Below are positions 42,320 to 49,956 of a DNA stretch of 64,000 nt, in pieces. The DNA lies in NCBI RefSeq assembly GCF_963674635.1, contig NZ_OY771475.1:558001-622000 (forward strand), written 5' to 3'. The position numbers and the translations under genes were made by a program. Position 1 is the stretch's first letter, and every line of letters begins with the position of its first letter. This DNA is from Breoghania sp. Lineage in GTDB: Bacteria > Pseudomonadota > Alphaproteobacteria > Rhizobiales > Stappiaceae. The notes under the pieces are model-generated. The model was not told where the DNA came from. It made no database searches and saw nothing but the letters and a program-made list of their open reading frames with translations.

Positions 42320-44440
42320 ATGGCACGGGAGTACCGCGGGGTGGACGAGGACGTTTCGGTCGATGTCACTGCGCTTGGCAGAGCGCTATGGCGGGCAAAG
42401 CGTTGGCTCGTGCCGCTTGTGCTGATCACGGCAGTCGGGACCTTCGCCGCCATGCAGGCGGTGACGCCGAAATATCGCGGCCAGGCCAAGATATTGATCG
42501 AAAGCCAGGGGGCCGTCTATCCGGGCATCGACCGCAATGTCGAAGGTGAACGCGCCTTGCTCGATCAGGAAGGTGTCGCCTCCCAGGTTCAGCTCCTGAA
42601 TTCCTATGATCTGGCCCGCCGCGTTGCCAAGAAGCTGGAGCTGTCGAAGCGCGCCGAGTTCAACCCGGGCAAGGCCGATCAGGAATCGCTGCTTGGAACA
42701 GCCTTGAAGTTCATAGGCCTCAGCCGCTCCGGCCAGAAGGCCTCAGTCGAGGAGCGTGTTCTTGAAGGGTATTTCGACCGGCTCGTCGTCTATCAGGTGG
42801 AAAAGACCCGCGTGATCACGGTGGAGTTTTCCTCCCGCGATCCCGAATTGGCGGCGAATGCGGCCAATACCATCGTTCAGGAATATCTGGATCTGCAGGC
42901 TGCGGCGAAGCGCTACAACACCGAGGAGGCAGCCGATTCACTTGGGCCTGAGGTGGAGCGCGTTCGCGGCGATGTGGAGAAGGCAGAGCGGGCCGTGGAG
43001 GAATATCGCGCCTCCAACGACCTTCTGATCGGCTCCAACAATGTCACCCTGGTCCAGCAGCAGCTCGCCGATCTCAACACCCAACTCGCCACGGCACGCG
43101 CCCAGAAGGCGGAGGTGGAAGCCAAAGCCAGCCAGTTGCAGTCCATGCTGGAGCAGGGCGCTCTTGCTTCCGCCACCGAAGTGATGAATTCGCCGCTGAT
43201 CCAGCGTCTTCGCGAACGGCAGGTGGCGCTTCAGGCGCGGATCGCCGATCTTTCCACGTCGCTCCTGCCCAGCCATCCGGACCTGCGCGCCCTGCAGCGG
43301 CAGCTGCGTGACCTCGATGGTCAGATCGTGGCGGAGGGCCGCAAGATCCTTGCGGGGCTTGAAAGCGATGTGCGGGTTGCGGAAAGCCGCGAAGTGTCGC
43401 TGTTGGGGAGTCTCAATCAGCTGAAGGCGCAGGTCGCCCAGAACAATGACGCGCGTATTCGTCTGCGCGAGCTTGAACGCGACGCCAAGGTCAAGGGCGC
43501 GCAGTTGGAAGCGCTGCTGCAGCGGTACCGGGAGCAGGAGGCGCGTGTGAACGCCGCCGGTCTGCCTGCCGATGCGCGCCTGATCTCGCGCGCCAGTGTG
43601 CCTCACAAACCCTATTCGCCGCGCGTGAGCGCGATCACCGCACTGGTGACCATGGCGGTGATCGTTCTGGCCATCGCCTTCATTCTGATGCGCGAGTTTC
43701 TTGTCGGCGCCGTTCTCGTGCGCGGCAGCGACCGGTCCCGTGAAACGGGGGCGGTGGACGCCGAGGATGCGGGCGCGACGGAGATGCAGATGGACTCGCC
43801 AGAGGTGCCTGTTGCGCCGCTGTCCGATGTGGAGACGAGCCCTGCGAACCTGTGGGCGCGTTTGATGGAACTGGATGTTCCGCCCAAGTGTCTGGTGGTT
43901 GTCTCCACCGATGACGATGAAATGGCCAGTCGGGCCGCCATCGCGCTTCTGCGCGCGGCGGTCAGCGACAATACGTGCCCGATCCTGCTGGAAGTGTCCG
44001 CTGAACCTCAGTTTGCAGTGACGGGTGGCGAGGACGGCGAGCCGCATCGCGGCTTCGTCGATCTGCTCAATGGTGAGGCGTCTTTCTCGCAGGTGATCAT
44101 GCGTGACCCGCGCTCGCGCGCTCATGTGATCGCGGGGGCTGGGCGGCCGCTTTCCGATCAGGAGGCGGATGCGCCGCTCTTCGACACGGTTCTGGAGGCG
44201 CTGGCGCACACTTACGATCACATTGTGGTCGATCTCGGCCGCCTGACCCCTTCCGTCTCGACAGCCAAGTTCCTTGCCCGGGCCGATCATGTGGTGCTCG
44301 TGGCGGGTGATCATTCCGGCGGGCCGTCGCTGGACCGCACGCGACGGATGCTGGAAAGCAAGACCGGGGCGGGGCTTTCCGTGCTGGCGCCGCAACGGCG
44401 TGATGGTGCGGCTCGGGGCGAGCGGGATATGGCCGCCTGA
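42320..44440 (+). CDS. Exopolysaccharide chain-length/export protein (Wzc/GumC type) with degenerate kinase domain
   Basis: 706-residue inner-membrane polysaccharide co-polymerase. Wzz domain: TM1 about 29-48, long coiled-coil periplasmic region (about 190-425), TM2 about 440-460. The cytosolic part (about 460-706) looks like a BY-kinase fold: VPPKCLVVVSTDDDEMASRA where Walker A should lie, and TYDHIVVDLGRL as Walker A' / B. The glycine-lysine P-loop is absent, and only one tyrosine remains in the whole cytosolic part, so ATP binding and autophosphorylation are probably lost. Divergent from the export lipoprotein gene. Confidence 0.88.
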   Translation: MAREYRGVDEDVSVDVTALGRALWRAKRWLVPLVLITAVGTFAAMQAVTPKYRGQAKILIESQGAVYPGIDRNVEGERALLDQEGVASQVQLLNSYDLARRVAKKLELSKRAEFNPGKADQESLLGTALKFIGLSRSGQKASVEERVLEGYFDRLVVYQVEKTRVITVEFSSRDPELAANAANTIVQEYLDLQAAAKRYNTEEAADSLGPEVERVRGDVEKAERAVEEYRASNDLLIGSNNVTLVQQQLADLNTQLATARAQKAEVEAKASQLQSMLEQGALASATEVMNSPLIQRLRERQVALQARIADLSTSLLPSHPDLRALQRQLRDLDGQIVAEGRKILAGLESDVRVAESREVSLLGSLNQLKAQVAQNNDARIRLRELERDAKVKGAQLEALLQRYREQEARVNAAGLPADARLISRASVPHKPYSPRVSAITALVTMAVIVLAIAFILMREFLVGAVLVRGSDRSRETGAVDAEDAGATEMQMDSPEVPVAPLSDVETSPANLWARLMELDVPPKCLVVVSTDDDEMASRAAIALLRAAVSDNTCPILLEVSAEPQFAVTGGEDGEPHRGFVDLLNGEASFSQVIMRDPRSRAHVIAGAGRPLSDQEADAPLFDTVLEALAHTYDHIVVDLGRLTPSVSTAKFLARADHVVLVAGDHSGGPSLDRTRRMLESKTGAGLSVLAPQRRDGAARGERDMAA

Positions 44441-44567
44441 TGGGCCTGACCACTTGAAGGCGTGGCCCTGTGAATGGCTGGTTCGCCCGAAGGGCGCGGC
44501 GGCCTGACGGTCGCTCTTTTCTCTTTCGGTGAAAGGGCTGCGCCGCGTTTTGCGGGCCCCAAAGTAA

Positions 44568-44600
44568 AGGGCCCTGCGCATCTCTGCCGCAGGGCCCTGT
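44568..44600 (+). terminator. Probable terminator after the chain-length gene
   Basis: Perfect 11-bp stem AGGGCCCTGCG (44568-44578) with CGCAGGGCCCT (44588-44598), 9-base loop. The tail (GTTCCC) is poor in T, so confidence is moderate. Confidence 0.5.
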
Positions 44601-45098
44601 TCCCTTCGTCCGTCAGTTTTCAAATCAACGTCGGCGTCGTACGCTCCTAGACGTGGCTGTAGACGGATATCCTCAAGGGTGGAGTTACCACGGCCTCGTT
44701 TCTCGTTCGGGCTCTCGATCTCACGGGCGGTCCTTCCGTTGAAAAGCCTATGGGCTTGGCTCGCAGATCTTGCGATGCTCAGAGGAAGCGCGCTCCCGTA
44801 CGTAGACGATCACGTCTCACAAGGAACTCTTGCCGTTCAGTAAGGGTAGTAAATTTTACTTCAGAATTGACCGCAACCGTTGTCACTCCGGACTGCGATC
44901 CTCAGACTATACTAGCCGGCGGTGTCATTTTTCTAGACCTCCCGCTTTCTGTTTGCAGTATTAATCTGGGGCGTCTTGAGCCGTTTGTCAATCATGCAGG
45001 AAGAAACAATGCACCCGGTGCGACATTGTGTGCGGGGGCGCATGTGACGCCAGGGGAGTTTGCGGCAGAAAACTGCCATTTGCCGCGCATCTCCGGGA

Positions 45099-45126
45099 GA
45101 AAAAAAGGCGACCCGACGGGTCGCCT
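45099..45126 (-). terminator. Strong terminator after the ABC permease gene
   Basis: Stem AGGCGACCC (45106-45114) with GGGTCGCCT (45118-45126); on the minus strand it is followed by seven Ts (45100-45106). About 100 bp beyond the permease stop. Confidence 0.87.
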
Positions 45127-45226
45127 GAGTGATGCGGGTGTGGTCTAGATCGGGTGTCGATCGACCCGGGCGGACTGTGGCCGATGCCGATGACACCGCG
45201 ATGACGGCGCGCGCGGAGCCTTGGGC

Positions 45227-46465
45227 TCAGCGGAGCGCGTCGATGACGGGCTTTCGATAGAGAAGTGCGGCCGGCACGGTGGCGACCGCCATGCCAATGG
45301 CGATGATGGCTGCCACGAGCGCCAGTTCCGGTCCGCCAAGTGACGCCTGCAAGGCGATGCCTGTTTCGGCTGTGAAAGCGGTGGAGACGATGCCCGCCAG
45401 ACCCATGCCCAATGCGAGCCCGGCCATTGCGCCCACGGTCACAATCAGCGCGACGTAGCTCCAGATGGTGAGGAAGATGAAGCCGCGTGGCGCGCCAAGA
45501 GCGCGCAGGATCGAGAACTGCACCCGGTAGAGCCGCAGGAGAACCATGACGCCTGCGAGGATCGCGATGATCACGAGCGTCTGTGTGGAAAGCGCCATCA
45601 CGTTCATCAGGGAGCGCATGTCACCCAGAAGTTCGTAAAGCTCCACCAGAACCTCGGCTGGGAAGAAGGCGGTGCTGTCCTGTGCCTTGTAGCGTGCGCG
45701 CAGCCCATAGGCAGCGGCCACGGAATCCGGCTTCACGACAAGCGCGGGGACGCCCGGCAGGCGTTCGGACAGATAGGGCGGACCGACCTGCTCGGAGCCC
45801 TTTTCATGGCCGGTGGGCAGGTTATGCAGTTCCCAGGTCAGCTCCACCGGCACGACGATGGCCGTATCCCATGGTGAGCCCGTGGGGGCCATGCGGCCGA
45901 CGACGGTGAGTTCCACGCCATGTTCATGGGCGTGGTCTTCATCATGGTCATCGTCGTCATGGTGTTCCTCGCCCATTCGGCCCTCGCCGTGGGTGGGGTG
46001 GAACGTGTCACCGATCTTGAGCGGCGAGGCATGGCCGACGACGGCTTCCTCGTGGTCGGCGAAGACGTGGCCCTCGGAAAGGGCGCCGCCGCTCAGATGC
46101 GTGACGAAGTCAGGCACCGAGCCGACGATGGGCGCGCCGTCATGGCTGTCACCGAAGGCGATGGGGGCGACGATTTCCGCATTTGGTTCGGCAAAGACGC
46201 GCGCCACCACATCCGGTTTCAGCAGTTCGATGGTGCCGGTGCGCAGGAAAACCGATTTCAGCATCGCGTCGGTCTGGCTGCCGGGGGCGGCGATGACGAG
46301 GTCGAAGCGATCCGCCGCATGGGCGCTGCCGCGTTTCAGGGCGCGTTCCTGGGCGGTGATGGCCACGCCGAGGCCGACGGCGGCCGCGATCAGCGCCATG
46401 AAGGTCACGGTCGTGATCGGATTGCGGCGCAAGGTGGCCAGCACGAGGGGGAGGGGGTTCATCAT
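45227..46465 (-). CDS. FtsX/MacB-type ABC transporter permease with His/Asp-rich loop
   Basis: 412-residue permease with four transmembrane segments in the usual pattern: one near the N-terminus (about 16-38) and three at the C-terminus (about 290-310, 335-365, 380-400), flanking a large periplasmic domain. At residues 168-182 that domain contains HHDDDDHDEDHAHEH, a metal-binding-like run seldom seen in this family, with more His around (HSDG-type HD at 108, 123, 133, 145, 156, 159). The gene overlaps the ATPase gene by ATGA. Exporter-type fold is certain; a zinc-linked role is inferred from the His-rich loop and the neighbouring DUF3299-like gene. Confidence 0.87.
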   Translation of the reverse strand: MMNPLPLVLATLRRNPITTVTFMALIAAAVGLGVAITAQERALKRGSAHAADRFDLVIAAPGSQTDAMLKSVFLRTGTIELLKPDVVARVFAEPNAEIVAPIAFGDSHDGAPIVGSVPDFVTHLSGGALSEGHVFADHEEAVVGHASPLKIGDTFHPTHGEGRMGEEHHDDDDHDEDHAHEHGVELTVVGRMAPTGSPWDTAIVVPVELTWELHNLPTGHEKGSEQVGPPYLSERLPGVPALVVKPDSVAAAYGLRARYKAQDSTAFFPAEVLVELYELLGDMRSLMNVMALSTQTLVIIAILAGVMVLLRLYRVQFSILRALGAPRGFIFLTIWSYVALIVTVGAMAGLALGMGLAGIVSTAFTAETGIALQASLGGPELALVAAIIAIGMAVATVPAALLYRKPVIDALR

Positions 46466-47169
46466 GCCGGGATCTCGTTCTTTGCGTTGCCGGTCGGAGT
46501 GGTTTCCTTGAGATGACCGCGGTCCAGGTGCAGGACACGGTCGGCGCGGGTGATCAGGATCGGATCATGGCTGACGCAGAGCACCAGACGACCGTCTTTG
46601 CGCGCGAGGTCCTGGAGTTTGTTCGCAACGAGGGTGGAGGCATCGGAATCGAGGCTTGCCGTCGGTTCGTCGGCCAGGATGGCGGGCGGATCGAACAGCA
46701 GCGCGCGTGCGATTGCGGTGCGTTGCTGCTCGCCGCGCGACAGAAGCGAGGCGTGGTGGCGCCCACCTGGCACCTGGAGGTCTTCAAGCAGCGAAGCGGC
46801 GCGCGCCTTGTGACGGGCGCCAGCGCCGACACCGCCGAAATGGGTGGCGAGTGTCACATTGGCGAGTGGTGACAGCTCCGGGATCAGGTGGAAGTCCTGA
46901 AAGATGAAGCCAATGGTGTCACGACGCCAGCGGTCGCGCCGCGCTTCCGACAAGGCGTAGATATCGGCACCGTCGTGAAAAACGGTCCCGGTGGTCGGGT
47001 TCAGCAGGCCGGAAAGCGCATAAAGCAGGCTCGACTTGCCGGAGCCGGAAGGTCCGGTCACGACGACGAGGCTGCCCGCGTTCAGGTCGAGGGATGACAA
47101 CTCCAGCACCGTGAAGGGGCGGTTGCCGTCGTCACGGTAGCTGAGTTTCAGGTTTTCAATCGCGAACAT
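46462..47169 (-). CDS. ABC transporter ATP-binding protein (LolD/MacB subfamily)
   Basis: 235-residue ATPase: Walker A GPSGSGKSS (about residues 39-47), Q-loop FIFQDFHLIPELS, signature LLSRGEQQRTAIA (variant of LSGGQ), Walker B AILADEPTASLD and switch His in CVSHDP. The organisation fits subunits that pair with FtsX-like permeases and do mechanotransmission, not classical transport. Stop codon overlaps the permease start (ATGA), so the two proteins are made together. ATG at 47169. Confidence 0.92.
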   Translation of the reverse strand: MFAIENLKLSYRDDGNRPFTVLELSSLDLNAGSLVVVTGPSGSGKSSLLYALSGLLNPTTGTVFHDGADIYALSEARRDRWRRDTIGFIFQDFHLIPELSPLANVTLATHFGGVGAGARHKARAASLLEDLQVPGGRHHASLLSRGEQQRTAIARALLFDPPAILADEPTASLDSDASTLVANKLQDLARKDGRLVLCVSHDPILITRADRVLHLDRGHLKETTPTGNAKNEIPA

Positions 47170-47262
47170 GGGGCAGGCCTGATGGATCGTGGCGGAAAGG
47201 GCGGGGTGAGTTCAGTGGGCGGGATTCTCGTATCCACGAGAGAGCTGCCCCCCTCACCCCAA

Positions 47263-47283
47263 CCCTCTCCCCAGGGGAGAGGG
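47263..47283. repeat. Palindromic repeat copy 1
   Basis: CCCTCTCCCC-A-GGGGAGAGGG, a perfect 10-bp dyad with one central base, preceded by CCCCTCACCCCAA. It is a REP-like hairpin of a type scattered in many GC-rich genomes. Confidence 0.6.
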
Positions 47284-47397
47284 GGCTGTATCGATAGGAC
47301 GCTGAGATTGCAGCTCGCAGGAAGCTCAAGGATGCAAGCGCATTTCCCGGCCCCATCATCGGCGGCGAAGAAGAGCCCGGCCCGCGCACCTCTCCCA

Positions 47398-47418
47398 TGG
47401 GGAGAGGTCGGGCCGCAG
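47398..47418. repeat. Palindromic repeat copy 2 (inverted relative to copy 1)
   Basis: ACCTCTCCC-ATG-GGGAGAGGT, with GGGTGAGGGGTTGGG downstream (47433-47447) matching, in reverse complement, the flank of copy 1. The two copies therefore point toward each other, a BIME-like pair. Confidence 0.55.
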
Positions 47419-47540
47419 GTCCGGGTGAGGGGTTGGGCGCTTTCCGTATCCACGGGCCATCGCGCCTGTTCATGCCGCGCCGCTCCTTTCGAGCAAGGGG
47501 GCGCTGGCGATGAAAATGTGCGCAAGCCAGGACCACGGGC

Positions 47541-47981
47541 TCACATCCGCTCAAAGCTGGCGGAGGTCACGCGGACGCGGCTGACGAAGCCGATTTCCTC
47601 GTCCTTGTAGGTGCCCAGTTCCAATGTGCCGCGCACTTCAATGGGCACGTTGAAGGCGACCGCGTCGATGATCTCGTCGGTGTAGATGACGATGATGTCG
47701 TCGGGCCAGTCAGCCTCGCTCTCACAGAAGGGACACACGGCCATGGGGCGGGAGGTGAGGACGAAGAACTTCGATTGCGCCTTGAGCGGGGGCGCCATGT
47801 AGCCGCGCACGAACACCTCCTTGTCCTGATGCGCGGTGGCATAGGGCGAGAAGGAGAGGTCCTTGTTGTAGAGATCGCGAATGCGCAAGGGGGCATCCCC
47901 GGCAAGGACCGCAAGCGCGCCCGGCAGGGTGCCCGGAAATGTGGTTGCGGCAGTGGCGAGAAGGAACTGGCGGCGGTTCAT
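47541..47981 (-). CDS. Tat-exported DUF3299-like periplasmic protein
   Basis: 146-residue protein with a twin-arginine signal MNRRQFLLATAATTF. The mature part, VFVRGYMAPPLKAQSKFFVLTSR...VCPFCESEADWPDDIIVIY, contains a CxxC-like CPFC pair and ends in LELGTYKDEEIGFVSRVRV. The pattern is like DUF3299 proteins found beside ABC ATPase/FtsX-permease pairs; in Vibrio such a set is Zur-regulated, which suggests metal homeostasis. Assignment to DUF3299 is from memory and moderate. Transcribed ahead of the ABC genes in the same direction, with a 371-bp gap. Confidence 0.72.
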   Translation of the reverse strand: MNRRQFLLATAATTFPGTLPGALAVLAGDAPLRIRDLYNKDLSFSPYATAHQDKEVFVRGYMAPPLKAQSKFFVLTSRPMAVCPFCESEADWPDDIIVIYTDEIIDAVAFNVPIEVRGTLELGTYKDEEIGFVSRVRVTSASFERM

Positions 47982-48072
47982 GGCGCGGACTTCATTGTGG
48001 GGTGCCCCATCGTGGCGCGCGCCGTGCGGACAGCGCTGCCAGGGATCGGGTGCTCGGTAATTCGGACAGGTT

Positions 48073-48101
48073 GGGAAAGGGCTTGAAGACAGCCCTTTCC
48101 C
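48073..48101 (-). terminator. Hairpin after phoA
   Basis: GGGAAAGGGCT (48073-48083) pairs with AGCCCTTTCCC (48091-48101) perfectly, 18 bp beyond the phoA stop. The minus-strand tail after it lacks a T-run. Confidence 0.45.
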
Positions 48102-48118
48102 TCTTTCGGATCAGAACC

Positions 48119-49624
48119 TTATTCGCCGTTGTTGGCAGCGTGATTCATGACGTGGAAGATGTAGTTCTGCTCGATGGTGCCATCGAAGAGATGCGACCAC
48201 GGGCCCCGGGCATAGACGGCGACGTCTTCGCCGGAATGGGTCTCCGAGGACATCGGGATCAGCGCCTGCTGGACGTAATCCTTGTCGAGGGCCTCTTCCT
48301 GGGACAGGTCGGGACGGGAGCCGGAATAGCTGCCGTCGTCCTGCTTTTTCAGCACGGAACCGACGCCGTTCAGGTAGCCAATGACGGTGTAGGGCTTGCC
48401 GTCGTCGGCCAGAAGCGGCTTGTCGGTGTGCATTTCACCGGCCTTGTTGACGTCGTAGCACAGGCCGAGGATCGGCGAGCCGCGACCGCAATAGCCGTTG
48501 AAGGCGATGGCATGTTCGTGGTCGGCGGTGACGATGATCAGCGTGTCGGCCTCATCGGTCATCTCCATGGCCTTGGCGATGGCGTCGGCGAAGGCCTTGC
48601 CGTCATGCATGGCGCGCGCGCCGTTGCCGTCGTGGTTGGCGTGGTCGACGCGGCCCGCTTCGATGTCGAGGAAGAAGCCCTTCTCGTTCTTGGAGAGCTT
48701 CTCGATGGCGGCGGCGGTCATCTCGGCCAGAGACGGCTCGTCGGTGCGGTCGACGTCATATTTCATGTGCGAGGATTCGAACATGCCGATGACCGGCTTG
48801 TCGCTCGCGAGATCGAGGGCCTCGAAGGTGGCCTGGTTCCAGGCGTACTGGCCGCCGAGATCCTGGATTTCCTTGATCAGGTTGCGGCCGTCGGTGCGCT
48901 TGCCGGACTTGCCTTCATCGCCCTTGACCTCTTTCGGCAGGAAGTGGCGGCGACCGCCGCCGAGCGCGATGTCGATCTTGCCCGCCTCGATCGCATCGAA
49001 GAGCTGTGCGGCGATGTCCTTCTGGGCGGTGCAACCTTCCGGCAGCTTGGAATTGTCTTCCCAGTTGCGGTCGACGGTCTTGGCGTAGACGCCGGCCGGA
49101 GTGGCGTGGGTGAGGCGGGCGGTGGAGACCACGCCGACGGACTTGCCCTGAGCCTTCACGATCTCGCCGAAGGTGGTCAGCTCGTGACCGGTGATGGCGG
49201 CGCAGTCGCTGCGCGCGACAGAGGGATCGACATTGATCATGCCGTTCTTCTGCTTCACGCCGGTGTTCATCGCGCCTGCGGTCGGCGCGCTGTCCGGGGT
49301 CTGGCCGTTGGTGGTGTAGGTCTTGACCAGCGCCAGGTGCGGGAAGGTCTCCTGGGGCTGGACATATTCGGATCCCATCAGGCCTTCAAGCTGGCCGGAG
49401 AAAATGCGCACGGCGTAGTTGGTGCCAACGCCCTGTCCGTCGGCGGTGAACAGGATGATGTTCTTCGCGCGATTGGTGTTGGGCTTCTTGGCGAGATTGG
49501 CGGCGAGGGTGTCCTGACCGACCTTGAACCACGGGCTGCCGGCTTGCGGCAGGCTGTCCTGCGCGAGGGCACAGGTGGTGGCCATCGAGGCGCCTGCAAG
49601 CAGCGCGGCGATGAAGAGCTTCAT
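48119..49624 (-). CDS. phoA: Alkaline phosphatase
   Basis: Periplasmic Zn/Mg phosphomonoesterase. 501 residues from the ATG at 49624, with signal peptide MKLFIAALLAGASMATTCALA. Motifs: IILFTADGQGVGTNY (first metal Asp), the nucleophile Ser in TPDSAPTAGAMNTG, IALGGGRRHFLP, FFLDIEAGRVDHANHDGNG and IVTADHEHAIAF with metal His, then SSETHSGEDVAVYA with the last His. The frame is open for 9 more codons upstream, but GGGGACTTTCAC ahead of 49624 supports this start. A clear Pho box lies 81 bp upstream, so it is induced by phosphate starvation through PhoB. Confidence 0.95.
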   Translation of the reverse strand: MKLFIAALLAGASMATTCALAQDSLPQAGSPWFKVGQDTLAANLAKKPNTNRAKNIILFTADGQGVGTNYAVRIFSGQLEGLMGSEYVQPQETFPHLALVKTYTTNGQTPDSAPTAGAMNTGVKQKNGMINVDPSVARSDCAAITGHELTTFGEIVKAQGKSVGVVSTARLTHATPAGVYAKTVDRNWEDNSKLPEGCTAQKDIAAQLFDAIEAGKIDIALGGGRRHFLPKEVKGDEGKSGKRTDGRNLIKEIQDLGGQYAWNQATFEALDLASDKPVIGMFESSHMKYDVDRTDEPSLAEMTAAAIEKLSKNEKGFFLDIEAGRVDHANHDGNGARAMHDGKAFADAIAKAMEMTDEADTLIIVTADHEHAIAFNGYCGRGSPILGLCYDVNKAGEMHTDKPLLADDGKPYTVIGYLNGVGSVLKKQDDGSYSGSRPDLSQEEALDKDYVQQALIPMSSETHSGEDVAVYARGPWSHLFDGTIEQNYIFHVMNHAANNGE

Positions 49625-49704
49625 GTGAAAGTCCCCGAATACTGGATGCATGAACCGCCCGGCGGTGCGCCCGCCTGTCGGCTCACACTCGCTACAGTCG
49701 ACGG

Positions 49705-49722
49705 ATGACAGGTGCGTGACAG
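49705..49722 (-). promoter_or_regulatory. Pho box upstream of phoA
   Basis: On the minus strand: CTGTCAC-GCAC-CTGTCAT, two 7-bp direct repeats with 4-bp spacer, one base from the consensus tandem CTGTCAT. PhoB binds such sites and replaces the -35 contact. About 81 bp ahead of the phoA start codon. Confidence 0.88.
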
Positions 49723-49884
49723 TTTTGCGGATGTCCCGTGATAATGGCCGTCAAGGGTGCCTGCTTTTCATGCAGGGCGAATGAGAGGTCGGCCGCGTCG
49801 GCGGGTATCGGGGAAAAGAGACGGATATGAGCCGGTAGGAGACGCGGTGGCTCCCTTCAGGTCGGAAAAAGGTATGCAGGAACG

Positions 49885-49914
49885 AAAAAAGGGGCGCCGG
49901 TATCGGCGCCCCTT
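49885..49914 (-). terminator. Terminator after glnA
   Basis: Stem AAGGGGCGCCG (49889-49899) with CGGCGCCCCTT (49904-49914), GTAT loop; on the minus strand it is followed by a run of six Ts. Confidence 0.88.
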
Positions 49915-49956
49915 CTTCTGGCTTGCGCAAGATTTGCGCAAATCCGACGGTCTGGA

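Larger units (their letters stand above)
44441..45226. other. Convergent intergenic region, 786 bp, no convincing gene
   Basis: Between the converging chain-length and ABC-permease genes. Terminators lie at both ends (44568-44600 plus and 45099-45126 minus). The middle (44610-44950) is open on the minus strand for about 70 codons but has no start codon and no GC-rich third positions. A stretch ACTATACTAG near 44915 resembles a -10 element. A structured RNA cannot be excluded, but I recognise none. Confidence 0.45.
47170..47540. repeat. Intergenic region with two inverted copies of a palindromic repeat
   Basis: About 370 bp between the ATPase and the DUF3299-like gene. It holds two hairpins with similar arms and flanks (CCCTCACCCCAACCCTCTCC in one, the reverse complement of a CCCCTCACCC and ACCTCTCCCC module in the other). 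No gene or promoter seen. The large gap suggests insertion of repeats into an older operon. Confidence 0.5.
49625..49956. other. glnA-phoA gap: phoA promoter with Pho box and glnA terminator
   Basis: 332 bp between the end of glnA and the start of phoA, both read on the minus strand. It contains the Pho box at 49705-49722 and the glnA terminator at 49885-49914; the remainder holds no recognisable gene. Confidence 0.6.

Noticed and set aside
44616..44800. Minus-strand frame read as a DUF1127 gene
   Set aside because: No start codon and no family-typical core (RELxDLGI); kept only as a low-confidence finding.
47263..47418. Two palindromic repeats considered as CRISPR or an insertion-sequence end
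   Set aside because: Only two inverted copies without spacer periodicity, and no transposase frame.
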